34,183 bases of DNA from Rhodospirillaceae bacterium (GTDB lineage Bacteria; Pseudomonadota; Alphaproteobacteria; MPNO01; UBA2964). The notes beneath the pieces were generated by a model. That model ran no database searches and was not told the DNA's origin. It was given only the letters and a program-made list of their open reading frames with translations. The DNA is taken from positions 1 to 34,183 of the forward strand of contig PATI01000022.1 in assembly GCA_002712335.1 (NCBI GenBank). Direction: 5' to 3'. Position 1 is the first letter of the stretch. Every line of letters begins with the position of its first letter. Shown piece after piece: positions 18,153-26,943 of this stretch. The position numbers were made by a program, and so were the translations under genes.

Positions 18153-18191
18153 TAACAAAATAATGCAGGTAGAAGGGATCACGAAATAAAA

Positions 18192-18998
18192 ATGGTTGTT
18201 AGTACGGATCTCGCACAGGCTTGGCTGGATGACGGTTTTGTTCTTATTCGAGGCGTTTTCCCGGAGGAAATGATTAATTTACTCCGTTTAGGAACTAAGA
18301 AAGCTATGGAGGACCCCGGCCCTACCGCCAAAGAATATGCAGAGGAAGGTAAAGGAAGATTTTTTACTGACCACCACATGAGAAAACGTATACCAGAGTT
18401 CAATGATTTTCTCTCAAATTCATCTGTAAAAGACATTGCCGCTGGGCTCATGAACACCAAAAAGCTTAATTTATTTGATGAACACTTGTTAGTTAAAGAG
18501 CCGGGAACCGAGAACCCCACATATTGGCACCAAGATCTACCTTACTATGAATTATCTGGTTCTCAGATTATCTCTCTTTGGATACCAATGGATCCAACAA
18601 GTGCAGAATCTGGTGCCATTAGTTTTATACGAAGCTCTCATAATTGGGGTAAAATATATCAGCCTATTAGAATTGGGCTGGGTGATTTGGTAAAAGAGGC
18701 AGAATATTTTGACGGACCGGCTCCTGATATTGAAAACGAACCCGAAAAATACGACATAGTAACTTTTGATAATCTGGAGCCCGGAGATTGCTTGGCTTTT
18801 CAGGCAGCCGTTCTACATCACGCCTCTCCAAATATAACCAAGAGCGAACGCCGTAGAGCTGTTTCTATTCGGTTTGCCGGCGACGACGTTACGTGGCAAC
18901 CCCGTTCATATATTCCCTCGGTACCAGATACACCCGATCTCGTCCCCGGCGGACCAATTGATTGCGAGCAGTATCCTTTGGTCTGGTCTAAGGATTAA
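18192..18998 (+). CDS. Phytanoyl-CoA dioxygenase (PhyH) family oxygenase B
   Basis: A 268-residue Fe(II)/2-oxoglutarate-type oxygenase, only distantly similar to the copy at 13401-14234. The iron site is H113-Q-D115 (YWHQDLPYY) and a distal histidine H209 or H210 (VLHHASPNI), with arginines R221-R222 suited to 2-oxoglutarate. SLWIPMDPTSAESGAISFIRSSH is the family motif (about residues 128-150). AGAAGGG lies upstream of the ATG but at a long spacing. It may share a transcript with the VOC gene. Confidence 0.86.
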   Translation: MVVSTDLAQAWLDDGFVLIRGVFPEEMINLLRLGTKKAMEDPGPTAKEYAEEGKGRFFTDHHMRKRIPEFNDFLSNSSVKDIAAGLMNTKKLNLFDEHLLVKEPGTENPTYWHQDLPYYELSGSQIISLWIPMDPTSAESGAISFIRSSHNWGKIYQPIRIGLGDLVKEAEYFDGPAPDIENEPEKYDIVTFDNLEPGDCLAFQAAVLHHASPNITKSERRRAVSIRFAGDDVTWQPRSYIPSVPDTPDLVPGGPIDCEQYPLVWSKD

Positions 18999-19043
18999 AG
19001 TTTCTTTAATTATTTAATCAATTTGACCATCGAGTCGTAAACA

Positions 19044-19877
19044 TTAAAAAAATACAAACAAACGAGATTCAATGCTTTGTCGCGGTGCAGCATCATCGTT
19101 AGTCAGTGGGTCGACAATTGCTGTATGGGGTGCAAAGCGTGCCCGGCCATCTGTTTCAGAATCGTAAGATTTTATTAACATCGCTTCGTTTCTTTGCATC
19201 ATTGGGAAATAATACCATTTTTGATCAGGATTATGTGTAAGCCTATAGGTTTCACCAATTCGTTCAGCAGCCCGTCGTTCAGTTGCTATCAAATTTTCCA
19301 ATGCCACTGAGCGAGCATCACAGATGGCTAGAGGATTTTGCTCTACTACGCCCTCGATCGAGCGCCATACATTGACTATTGCAAAACGGTGTTTCAAAAA
19401 CTCTGCTGCCTTTTCCTGACCATACCAGTCCTGCACCCGCACTGGTCCAGACTTAACGGTGTAGTCATTATGAGCCCGCTGAACCGGCTCACGCACTTTC
19501 TTGACTCTGCGAATACCCTCGTCCCCTGCCCGGAGAGTATGATCAAAAACAACCACCTTTTTAGCTGCTAGTTCCTGTATCAGGAAAACCTCGAGCTCAG
19601 TATTATAAATATCTTCGATTTGTCTTTCATCGTAAAAATCTGTTACTCCAGTCTCCAACTTCACTAAAGCGAAACCCTCTCTGTCGAGAGAAAGCTCAGC
19701 GGTCAATGGGCGCCCATTTGTGATGGAGACCATTTTGGTTTCATATTCGCCGATATGCTCGGATTTTCCTCCACCCGGAGTAGAAGGTACATTTACGGGT
19801 TTAATACCAGTATCAACTAAAAAGTTAATACCCGCCTCAATCATTTCATCTTTTTGTTTTGGATTTACTTGCACCAT
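19044..19877 (-). CDS. CmcJ/NvfI-like oxidoreductase (putative Fe/2OG oxygenase)
   Basis: A 277-residue protein whose layout matches the CmcJ/NvfI hydroxylase or desaturase family known from cephamycin and fungal meroterpenoid biosynthesis. Visible markers are H136-N-D138 in RAHNDYT (candidate iron ligands), NVWRSIEGVVEQNPLAICDARSV-type sequence near 169-190, KWYYFPMMQRNEAMLIKSYDS (220-240), FAPHTAIVDP with a possible third ligand H251, and PRQSIESRLFVF at the end with arginines. It probably oxidises a small organic acid or polyketide-like molecule. The enzyme class is inferred from remembered family motifs. Confidence 0.72.
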   Translation of the reverse strand: MVQVNPKQKDEMIEAGINFLVDTGIKPVNVPSTPGGGKSEHIGEYETKMVSITNGRPLTAELSLDREGFALVKLETGVTDFYDERQIEDIYNTELEVFLIQELAAKKVVVFDHTLRAGDEGIRRVKKVREPVQRAHNDYTVKSGPVRVQDWYGQEKAAEFLKHRFAIVNVWRSIEGVVEQNPLAICDARSVALENLIATERRAAERIGETYRLTHNPDQKWYYFPMMQRNEAMLIKSYDSETDGRARFAPHTAIVDPLTNDDAAPRQSIESRLFVFF

Positions 19878-20099
19878 GGCGAAGGTCCTTTTGAGACATG
19901 GTCGAACATTCTAATATAGTAATTGATCAAATTTCAAATACACGATCAACCTGTTTTTCGGAGATACTTGAGAATTAATGAAAAAAATTACTAATGGATT
20001 ATCTTACTTGGAAACCTTACTTTTCTCTTGGGAGTTTGTATTGTTTTTGGTATACGGCTAATTCTGGAGCCAAATTGGCTTCGACTTTGCAACCTGAAT

Positions 20100-20175
20100 G
20101 CCGCAATAGCTCAGATGGTAGAGCAATTGATTTGTAATCAATAGGTCCCGAGTTCGATCCTTGGTTGCGGCACCA
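20100..20175 (+). tRNA. tRNA-Thr (anticodon TGT)
   Basis: A complete 76-base cloverleaf with encoded CCA. The acceptor is GCCGCAA/TTGCGGC, the D arm GCTC/GAGC, the anticodon stem ATTGA/TCAAT with TGT in the loop TTTGTAA, the variable loop AGGTC, and the T arm CCGAG-TTCGATC-CTTGG with one G-T pair. It stands alone between the CmcJ-like gene and the epimerase gene. The surrounding interval (19878-20222) shows nothing else I can name. Confidence 0.95.
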
Positions 20176-20222
20176 GGTTCCTAGTTTTGAATTTTAAAGC
20201 TAAAAAAATTAAATACCGACTT

Positions 20223-21179
20223 TCATTCTCCTCTTAAACGAACCAGTCTAGCATAGTCTTTAACTGCCTTTACCATGGGCCATTTAGGTTTATAGCCTAA
20301 ATATTTTCTGGCTGCATTTAGATTGAATGGCTCTGGAACAAAACTTGTTCCCTTAGATTTTTCCCAAGCCGATTTAGTAAGCTTGATAGAGGCTCCAGGT
20401 ATTTGACTTTCAACTATTTTTATAACTTCTTTAACCCCTGTAAGTTTGCCATCACTAATGTTAAATATCCGCTGGGATGGATTTGTTTTCTTTTTAAAAG
20501 CAAGCGCCACGGCCTCCCCGGCATCGGATGCATAAAGATATTGGTTTATATCCGTCACGGGCTGCCGGATTGTTGACTTGCCATACAAAGCGGCAGGTTC
20601 AACCACATCCCTCATGAATGCAGATGCTCGCGACGTGTAATATTGGCTAATGCCATAAACTGAAGAAAACCGCACAGCTGTCAAGTCAACGCCGTAATCA
20701 CGAGCGTAAATCATCCCTAGCATTTCCGCGGAAAGTTTTGTTGAGCCATAGTAAGAATTTGGACCCCAACGATGGTTTTCAGTCCATGGTTTCCCGTCAC
20801 GAACACTTGAGTCAAACACACCTATCGTGCTCGAAAATACCATCTTTTTTAATTTAGCAAGACGGTGTGCTTCGAATATATTAACGGAGCCAATAATATT
20901 TACACGGGCAGCAAGCGAAGGGTTGGTTCGAGCCTTTTCGGGCAAAAAGGCAGCCGTATGAACAATACCTGTAATATTATATTTTCCAATCACTCGCATG
21001 ATATTTGGCAAGTCAAGTATATCACCAACTTCGATCGAATACGGTTTCCCTTCCATCACCAAGTCAATGTAGCGAGCATTAGGCGCAACATCATAAAACA
21101 AAATATTTTCATTTTTTGCCGCTAACGCTGCCGCGGAATGAGTTGCTATTAGTCCTGCGCCTGTAATCAGCACTGTCAT
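20223..21179 (-). CDS. NAD-dependent epimerase/dehydratase (extended SDR)
   Basis: A 318-residue extended SDR. The cofactor loop is TGAGLIATH at residues 6-14, VHTAAFLPEKAR at 73-84 is the usual NAD-binding second turn, the catalytic serines are at 116-117 (FSSTIG) and Y144-x3-K148 (YYGSTK). The loop has an alanine in place of the last glycine of GxxGxxG. A strong AGGAGG precedes the ATG. It follows the crotonase gene by 62 bases on the same strand. The family includes sugar-nucleotide epimerases and aldehyde/ketone reductases; in this context a dehydrogenase acting on a catabolic intermediate is plausible, but specificity is unresolved. Confidence 0.85.
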   Translation of the reverse strand: MTVLITGAGLIATHSAAALAAKNENILFYDVAPNARYIDLVMEGKPYSIEVGDILDLPNIMRVIGKYNITGIVHTAAFLPEKARTNPSLAARVNIIGSVNIFEAHRLAKLKKMVFSSTIGVFDSSVRDGKPWTENHRWGPNSYYGSTKLSAEMLGMIYARDYGVDLTAVRFSSVYGISQYYTSRASAFMRDVVEPAALYGKSTIRQPVTDINQYLYASDAGEAVALAFKKKTNPSQRIFNISDGKLTGVKEVIKIVESQIPGASIKLTKSAWEKSKGTSFVPEPFNLNAARKYLGYKPKWPMVKAVKDYARLVRLRGE

Positions 21180-21241
21180 TTTAGCCTCCTGATCGGAAAA
21201 CCTTGGAGTACTGAATTTAAAGCTAATAAATTTTTAATAAT

Positions 21242-22144
21242 TTATGTTACCTTTTTACGACGTTCAAAATGACCCAGACCGGGGCGATAGCTTTTTTCAT
21301 CTAGGAATTGCGACATTCCCTGCTCTCGGCTATTTTCCTTGTCCATATATTTTAAGGCATCGCTCTTGGCATTCAGGTAATCTGCGGCTTCAGGTTCATT
21401 CATAAAACGTACAGCCCTTATCGCTTCCTTAGTATATTTTACTGCTGCTGGACTTTTCTGTTGCATTAAACGCGCAAGTTTCATTACTTCTGACTTAAGC
21501 TTGCTAGCAGGTACAGATTTGTTAACCATTCCAATCTCCATAGCCCTCTTTCCGTTAAATGGTTCACCCGTCGTACCATAATAGATAGCATTTCTGTAAT
21601 TCATTACTTGACCAATATTCCAGCTGACAATACCCCCCGGAATGATTCCCCAGTTTACCTCGGACAAACCAAATGTGGCGGAGTTAGACGCAATTGCAAA
21701 ATCGCAGGCACTGACCTGAGTAAAAGCTCCGCCAAAACAATACCCATTCACCATCGCAATTGTTGGTTTTGGAAAACGCGACAGCTTTTGCCAGCGCCAG
21801 CCATTTGAAGCTCTGCGAGCTTTTGCTCGAGCTGCGGGATCATCAGCGGTTCCGCGAAAGTAAAGTCTAATGTCTTGTCCGGCACAGAAGGCCTTTCCTG
21901 CCCCGGTCAACACCAAGACGTCGGTGTGTGGGTCGATAGATAAGTGATCAATCGCGTCATTCATGTCCAAGTGAAGTTGCGGGCTCATAGCATTTCTCTT
22001 TTCAGGCCTATTCATTATGAGAAATGTAATACCCTTGTTACGCTCAATTTTGACCGTTTCAAAAATCGGGTCCTTTGCCTGCGCTTCAGACTTTTTTCGT
22101 TTAGATTTTTTTATCGATTTTTTAGCTGATTTCTTTAATGCCAT
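21242..22144 (-). CDS. Hydroxycinnamoyl-CoA hydratase-lyase-like enoyl-CoA hydratase
   Basis: A 300-residue crotonase-superfamily enzyme with a lysine-rich leader of about 24 residues (MALKKSAKKSIKKSKRKKS) before VKIERNKGITFLIMNRPEKRNAMSP. The core resembles p-hydroxycinnamoyl-CoA hydratase/lyase, which cleaves feruloyl-CoA to vanillin and acetyl-CoA: YFRG near residue 95, KPTIAMVNGYCFGGAF, FGLSEVNWGI with the catalytic-type E162 and W165, and SREQGMSQFLDEKSYRPGL near the end. Against the Pseudomonas enzyme as I recall it, Tyr75 and Glu143 are kept (Y95, E162), Ser123 is T142 and Tyr239 is N258, so the substrate may differ from feruloyl-CoA. A GGAGAAG site precedes the ATG. No feruloyl-CoA synthetase is nearby. 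Confidence 0.82.
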   Translation of the reverse strand: MALKKSAKKSIKKSKRKKSEAQAKDPIFETVKIERNKGITFLIMNRPEKRNAMSPQLHLDMNDAIDHLSIDPHTDVLVLTGAGKAFCAGQDIRLYFRGTADDPAARAKARRASNGWRWQKLSRFPKPTIAMVNGYCFGGAFTQVSACDFAIASNSATFGLSEVNWGIIPGGIVSWNIGQVMNYRNAIYYGTTGEPFNGKRAMEIGMVNKSVPASKLKSEVMKLARLMQQKSPAAVKYTKEAIRAVRFMNEPEAADYLNAKSDALKYMDKENSREQGMSQFLDEKSYRPGLGHFERRKKVT

Positions 22145-22311
22145 TACATCTTCTCCAGAATACTAAATTTGGGTTAGCGATATTGTCGACAATTTTATTA
22201 TGTTAAACAATGCGGATAAGAGAAATTTTTTCATTTTGTTTTATGACAGTAATTGCTGTTCCAATAACTTCAGATAAAGTATGTACAAATAATTTTTTTG
22301 GAGATCAAATA
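22145..22311. promoter_or_regulatory. Divergent intergenic region between crotonase and molybdenum hydroxylase genes
   Basis: A 167-base gap separates the divergent starts at 22144 and 22312. It is AT-rich and contains the perfect 12-base palindrome listed separately. No complete sigma-70 promoter is convincing by eye. An in-frame ATG at 22210 in this gap would extend the downstream gene, but the extension has an atypical sequence. Confidence 0.4.
22182..22193. promoter_or_regulatory. Candidate operator: palindrome ATTGTCGACAAT
   Basis: A perfect 12-base inverted repeat lies midway between the divergent crotonase and molybdenum hydroxylase genes. Its TTGT-N2-ACAA form resembles sites bound by GntR/FCD-type regulators of catabolic genes. 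No regulator gene is in the window, so the protein partner is unknown and a chance palindrome cannot be excluded. Confidence 0.4.
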
Positions 22312-24630
22312 GTGACTCGTTATTCCATCAGCCAACCGGTTACACAGGTTGAAGCACCAAGACTCTTAACAGGTCAAGGCCAATATACAGATGATGTAAA
22401 ACTGCCATTTGAATGCCACGCCGTTTTCCTTCGTTCTCCGCACGCCCATGCAAAAATTAAATCTATTGATATTGGTCCGGCCAGAGTTTTACCAGGTGTG
22501 ATTAATATTTTCACTGGAGACGATTGTGCTGAGGACAATCTAGGCCCGGTTGCCGGCAATACACCTCCTAAACGGAAAGACGGAAGGCCTGGATTTAGGC
22601 CTCTTCGAGAGGCGATGCCTCGAGACAAGGTTGTTCATGTTGGGCAACTATTGGCCATGGTTGTTTGTGAGACCATCAATCAAGGCAAGGATGCAGTTGA
22701 ATGTATAGAAGTTGATTTTGAAATTTTACCGGCCGCAGTAAGCCAAATTGAGAATAATCGACCAGAAGCCAATCAACTATACAACGGCGGAGAAAGAAAT
22801 GAAGCGTTTACCTCGATAAAGGGTGATTTGGAAAAAACGAATACAGCCCTATCAAACGCCCCGCACCTTATAAAAGAAACAATGGTAGTATCGCGAGTTG
22901 CAGCCAATACGATGGAACCTCGTGCCGTTGTCGCAAACTATGATCCCGGACGAGACCATTATACAGTTTATGCCTGTCAACAACGCCCCTTTGTCTGGCG
23001 AAATATGATGACAAAGAAAATGTTCGATATCGAAGAAAATCAGATGACAGTCATTGCAGGAGACGTTGGAGGCTCTTTTGGCATGAAGGGTGGACTTACT
23101 CCGGAAGTTCCATTAGTGGCTTGGGCTGCCAAACGGGTGGGACGACCTGTTAAATGGGTTTGTGAACGCAGTGAAGGGCACATTTCAGATGACCAAGCTC
23201 GTGACGTTGAATTCGAAGCAGAGCTTGGCTTCAACGATGACGGAAAATTTCTGGGTTATCGTGTTCGGGCCTACGCAAATGTCGGTGCGTTTCTTTCGAT
23301 GAACGGTTTTGGAACCCCTAATGGTGCCGCCAGCTATCTTTGTAGCACCTACGACATGCCAACTGTATTCGGACATTCAACCGCCACCCTTACTAACACT
23401 GTACCCATGGCGAATTATAGGGGGCCGTCTGGCACACCGGGAAGTTATGTGCTGGAACGTCTTATAAACCTTGCGGCGGAGAAACTTGGGCTCGATCATT
23501 CTGAAATCCGTCGAAGAAATTATATTGCACCAAACGCTATGCCAATCAAATTGCCTAATGGGCAAACCTATGATTGCGGGGAATTTGAGGCTGTTATGGA
23601 CAAATGTCTTAAACTAGCAGAATACGACAACATTCCATCCCGCCGCAAGAATGCTGAAAAGCGAGGAAAGTTGTACGGAGTAGGTGTCTCGTCAAGTGTA
23701 GACCCCTCGGGCAGTCCTGCTCCGGAAGCAGCCGAACTACGATTTGATCCGGGGGGCACCGTGACGGTTTTGACAGCTTCTACGGCTGGTGGACAAAGCC
23801 ACGCGACAATTTATACGCAGATTGTTTCGGAAACTTTGGGTATAGATGCAGAAAAGATCCGAGTGGTCGAAGGTGACACCAGCAAGCACAGTTTCGGCTC
23901 TGGAACTGGCGCTGCCCGAACAGCAACTATTTGCGGCAGTGTGGTCTTGTTAGCCGCAGAAAAAACACGCGATAAAGCAAAGAAAATTGCAGCCCATATG
24001 CTGGAAGCTGCATATGATGACATCGAATTTGACCAAGGCGAGTTCATAGTCGCTGGAACGGACCGGCAGGGTTCATTTTCAGATGTAATTGATGTCGCAT
24101 TTGAACCATCAAAGGTTCCAACCGGAATGGAATTTGGACTATATGAAACTGCAAGTTGGTCGCCGGAAACTACAAACATTCCCAATACATACCATGTTTG
24201 TGAGGTCGAAATTGATCCAGATACCGGTACAACCGAACTTGTCCGCTACGCCGCCGTTCACGATGTCGGGGTTGAATTAAACCCTGTTCTTGTAGATGGA
24301 CAGGTGATTGGGGGAATTGCTCAGGGTGTTGGGCAAGCCCTAATGGAGCAAATGATGTATAATCAGGAGGGTCAGGTTATAACGGGCTCATTTATGGATT
24401 ATTGCATGCCACGCGCCTCTGATTTTTGTGAATTCACTTTAGACCGACATCCCGTTCCCACGTCGACTAACCCTCTTGGGGTAAAAGGAGCTGGAGAGGG
24501 CGGGACAGTCGGAGCTTTGGCCGCTGTGATGAATGGTATAAATGACGCGCTAGAACGTGTAGGCGTCCACAATTTGGGAATGCCAGCCACTCCGGAACGA
24601 GTGTGGAAGGCAATTCAGGAAGCGTCTTAA
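22312..24630 (+). CDS. Xanthine dehydrogenase family molybdopterin-binding subunit
   Basis: Large, molybdenum-cofactor-binding subunit of a hydroxylase. I choose the GTG at 22312 (VTRYSISQPVTQVEAPRLLTG, 772 residues), because GGAG lies 8 bases upstream and homologues begin here; an ATG at 22210 would add 34 atypical residues. An N-terminal hammerhead (about 12-120, QYTDDVKLPFECHAVFLRSPHAHAKI) is followed by two Moco-binding domains: GGSFGMKGG near 253, NYRGPSGTPG near 368, AGGQSHATIYTQI near 493 and VKGAGEGGTVGA with the likely catalytic glutamate near 729. The CO-dehydrogenase AYxCSFR motif is absent, so it is not a form I CoxL. Aldehyde or N-heterocycle/aromatic hydroxylation is likelier. 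The 2Fe-2S and FAD subunits are not adjacent. Confidence 0.88.
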   Translation: MTRYSISQPVTQVEAPRLLTGQGQYTDDVKLPFECHAVFLRSPHAHAKIKSIDIGPARVLPGVINIFTGDDCAEDNLGPVAGNTPPKRKDGRPGFRPLREAMPRDKVVHVGQLLAMVVCETINQGKDAVECIEVDFEILPAAVSQIENNRPEANQLYNGGERNEAFTSIKGDLEKTNTALSNAPHLIKETMVVSRVAANTMEPRAVVANYDPGRDHYTVYACQQRPFVWRNMMTKKMFDIEENQMTVIAGDVGGSFGMKGGLTPEVPLVAWAAKRVGRPVKWVCERSEGHISDDQARDVEFEAELGFNDDGKFLGYRVRAYANVGAFLSMNGFGTPNGAASYLCSTYDMPTVFGHSTATLTNTVPMANYRGPSGTPGSYVLERLINLAAEKLGLDHSEIRRRNYIAPNAMPIKLPNGQTYDCGEFEAVMDKCLKLAEYDNIPSRRKNAEKRGKLYGVGVSSSVDPSGSPAPEAAELRFDPGGTVTVLTASTAGGQSHATIYTQIVSETLGIDAEKIRVVEGDTSKHSFGSGTGAARTATICGSVVLLAAEKTRDKAKKIAAHMLEAAYDDIEFDQGEFIVAGTDRQGSFSDVIDVAFEPSKVPTGMEFGLYETASWSPETTNIPNTYHVCEVEIDPDTGTTELVRYAAVHDVGVELNPVLVDGQVIGGIAQGVGQALMEQMMYNQEGQVITGSFMDYCMPRASDFCEFTLDRHPVPTSTNPLGVKGAGEGGTVGALAAVMNGINDALERVGVHNLGMPATPERVWKAIQEAS

Positions 24631-25872
24631 CTATGTTTCTGCGAGCCTGCCAGGTAAGAAACCCCGCAGCCTATGCATTAAATAAAGCACTAAAATTACC
24701 GTTCCGGCATTAAATACCGCACCTATTAAAAAGGGCAATGTATAAGAGCCTGTCTGGTCGAATAAATAGCCGCCTATCCAGCCTCCAAAGCCCATCGCAA
24801 CCGCACCAACAAAGAACACTACACCCGTTCGTTTGCCAACTTCCGTTATAGGAAGATGATCCCTTATCGCTACTGCGTACACAGGAAATAGGCCCCCATA
24901 CCCTAGACCGAACAGGGCCGCTACAACATACAAAACCCAAAGTTGGTAAGTAATTGTAAAGACGACAAGCATAACCGCCTGCACTGATGCAAAGATAAGG
25001 AGTGCACGTATCCCCCCCCAACGGTCAGACAACAACCCTAGAAGTAGCGCCCGACTAATAAAAGCGCAAAGGAGCATGGTAGATTGCACCCCTACAGCGT
25101 TTTGAATTGGGTGACCCCGATCTGTAACAAAAGAAACGAGATGCCCGAGTGGTAAGGACATAGCTACGCAACAACCAAAAATTGCAAAACATAGACCCTT
25201 TTGCAAAGTACTGTCTGAAATTTTTGGGACCTTTAACGATTTAATAGAGCCGCTAGTGGTTCGCTCCAGTCCGTCGCTTTGTTGTACAGGTGGCTTATGG
25301 TAAACAATAAAACACAAAGGCAACATAATACATAACGAGAATAAACCGTACCAAAAAAACATGGACCGCCAACCAATCTCCGGCATCACGTAACCAAAAA
25401 CAGGTAACCAAACTATTCCTGCCAAAGCTTGTCCACTAGCTACAATACCCACAGCGCGTCCCCGGTGTCTGGTATACCAGCGCGCAATGTTAGCTAGTGC
25501 TGGGGCGGCGAGCGCTCCCTGCCCAGAAAGCCCAAACATTACAAGGTAAATGGCATATAGTTGCCATGCAGAGTCAATCGCACTTACCAACATTCCACCG
25601 GAACCCACCATGATTGAAGCTAAAAACGCTGGAGCGCCAAATCCAAGCCTATCAACAATCCGACCCATAATTAAACCACCAAAACCAGAACCGATAAATT
25701 GAAGAGAAAAGGCAAGCGAAGGAACCTCTCGTGGCCAGCCAAAGTCGACCGCCATTTCTTTTAATGCCACTACTATCATGAACATCCCGCCACCGGTAAT
25801 AAACAACATCGATACAGACCCAACTAGCACTAGGGTCCGGCGGCGCGAAAAGTCAGTTTCTGTTTTAGACAT
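24631..25872 (-). CDS. MFS transporter (monocarboxylate/oxalate-type permease)
   Basis: A 413-residue integral membrane protein with about 12 hydrophobic segments; VGSVSMLFITGGGMFMIVVAL is the first (after an ETDFSRRR leader). The MFS loop motif GRIVDRLGFGAPAF is between segments 2 and 3, and a soluble central loop lies near residues 195-220. It resembles monocarboxylate and oxalate/formate permeases, so organic-acid uptake or export is plausible. Its stop directly abuts the stop of the convergent molybdenum subunit gene with no intervening base. It diverges from the SDR at 26028. Confidence 0.85.
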   Translation of the reverse strand: MSKTETDFSRRRTLVLVGSVSMLFITGGGMFMIVVALKEMAVDFGWPREVPSLAFSLQFIGSGFGGLIMGRIVDRLGFGAPAFLASIMVGSGGMLVSAIDSAWQLYAIYLVMFGLSGQGALAAPALANIARWYTRHRGRAVGIVASGQALAGIVWLPVFGYVMPEIGWRSMFFWYGLFSLCIMLPLCFIVYHKPPVQQSDGLERTTSGSIKSLKVPKISDSTLQKGLCFAIFGCCVAMSLPLGHLVSFVTDRGHPIQNAVGVQSTMLLCAFISRALLLGLLSDRWGGIRALLIFASVQAVMLVVFTITYQLWVLYVVAALFGLGYGGLFPVYAVAIRDHLPITEVGKRTGVVFFVGAVAMGFGGWIGGYLFDQTGSYTLPFLIGAVFNAGTVILVLYLMHRLRGFLPGRLAET

Positions 25873-26027
25873 TTGTTTACAGATTTGTTGATGTTGTTCT
25901 TGAGATTTATTTTGTCGTGATATACCAGGTTAGGCCACCGGTAAGATAACAATTATTTAGGGGACTTGACCAGCAGGCGATGAAACGCGAAAAACAATAT
26001 AACACTAATCAATTCAGGGAGAGGTAA

Positions 26028-26882
26028 ATGCCTTTGGGACCAAATGAAGATACACCTAGCCGAAATCGTTTAGAGGGAAAAGTAGCAATCGTAACCGGCG
26101 CAGGATCCATTGGGGATGGTTGGGGAAATGGAAAGGCCGCAGCCTATGTTTACGGCAAGGAAGGGGCAAAAACATTTTGCGTTGATTTTCGTCAGGAAGC
26201 TGCGGAAGAAACTGTAAATTTGATAAAAGATATTGGCGGCGAAGCAAAAGCTTTTGCAGCAGATGTAACCGATGAGAAAGCCGTGCAGGCCATGATAGAA
26301 TCCTGCATGCAAACATGGGGACAAATCGACATTTTACATAATAATGTTGGTGGTCAGGGAGTTGGGCGCAGTTTAGATACTATTACAGTGGAGGATTGGG
26401 ACGCCACCTTTGCCCGCAATGTTACATCTGCCATGCTCACATGCCGATCAGTCGTTCCAATAATGGAAAAACAGGGTGATGGTTCTATTATAAATATTTC
26501 CTCGATTGCGGCACTAAGACACCTGAATTCCAATACAGCCGTTTATTCTTCGACCAAAGGTGCCATGATTGAGTTTACAAAAAATATTGCAATTCAGCAC
26601 GCCAGCTCGGGAATTCGTGCTAATTGTATTTGTCCGGGGTATATAGATACACCCTTTATCAGACGTTTAGTAAATGGCAAACCCTCATATACTTATAAAG
26701 GCTACACTTCTGCAGATGAATATGCCGAGGCACGCAATGCTATTATTCCTTCAGGCCGAATGGGCACGGGTTTCGATGTAGCTTACGCTGCACTATTTCT
26801 TGCCTCTGATGAGTCAACCCATATTACTGGAACGCATTTCCCCGTTGATGGCGGAGTTACACAAACCTGTCCGGGTGTTTGA
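26028..26882 (+). CDS. Short-chain dehydrogenase/reductase (classical SDR)
   Basis: A 284-residue NAD(P)-dependent oxidoreductase. The glycine motif TGAGSIGDGWGNGKA (residues 24-38) is longer than the usual TGxxxGxG because of a short insertion. HNNVGGQG (104-111), ISS with S158/S159 and Y173-x3-K177 (YSSTKGAM) follow, with PGYIDTPF after the active site and TGTHFPVDGGVTQT near the end. CVDFRQ after strand 2 suggests NAD preference. A strong GGGAGAGG precedes the ATG. It diverges from the MFS gene. It ends with a TGA stop. Confidence 0.88.
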   Translation: MPLGPNEDTPSRNRLEGKVAIVTGAGSIGDGWGNGKAAAYVYGKEGAKTFCVDFRQEAAEETVNLIKDIGGEAKAFAADVTDEKAVQAMIESCMQTWGQIDILHNNVGGQGVGRSLDTITVEDWDATFARNVTSAMLTCRSVVPIMEKQGDGSIINISSIAALRHLNSNTAVYSSTKGAMIEFTKNIAIQHASSGIRANCICPGYIDTPFIRRLVNGKPSYTYKGYTSADEYAEARNAIIPSGRMGTGFDVAYAALFLASDESTHITGTHFPVDGGVTQTCPGV

Positions 26883-26921
26883 AACGAGATAAAGGTCAGC
26901 GGGTCGGGCAAAGTCAATTTC

Positions 26922-26942
26922 CTCAACTTTAATTAGGTTGAG
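26922..26942. terminator. Weak stem-loop between convergent genes
   Basis: CTCAAC and GTTGAG form a 6-base-pair stem with a 9-base loop between the convergent SDR (ends 26882) and cupin B (ends 26944). There is no convincing T-run on either side, so terminator function is doubtful. Confidence 0.22.
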
Positions 26943-26943
26943 A

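Noticed and set aside
20100..20175. tRNA-Thr as the attachment site of a genomic island
   Set aside because: No integrase, no transposase and no duplicated tRNA 3' end were seen in the window.
20189..21230. Short similar AT-rich motif (gaattttaaagctaa / gaatttaaagctaa) on both sides of the epimerase gene
   Set aside because: The match is about 14 bases with a gap in very AT-rich sequence; it is too weak for a real repeat or excision site.
26056..26324. Cysteine- and phenylalanine-rich open frames antisense to the SDR at 26028
   Set aside because: They are fully opposite a gene with all SDR motifs, have biased composition and no start signal.
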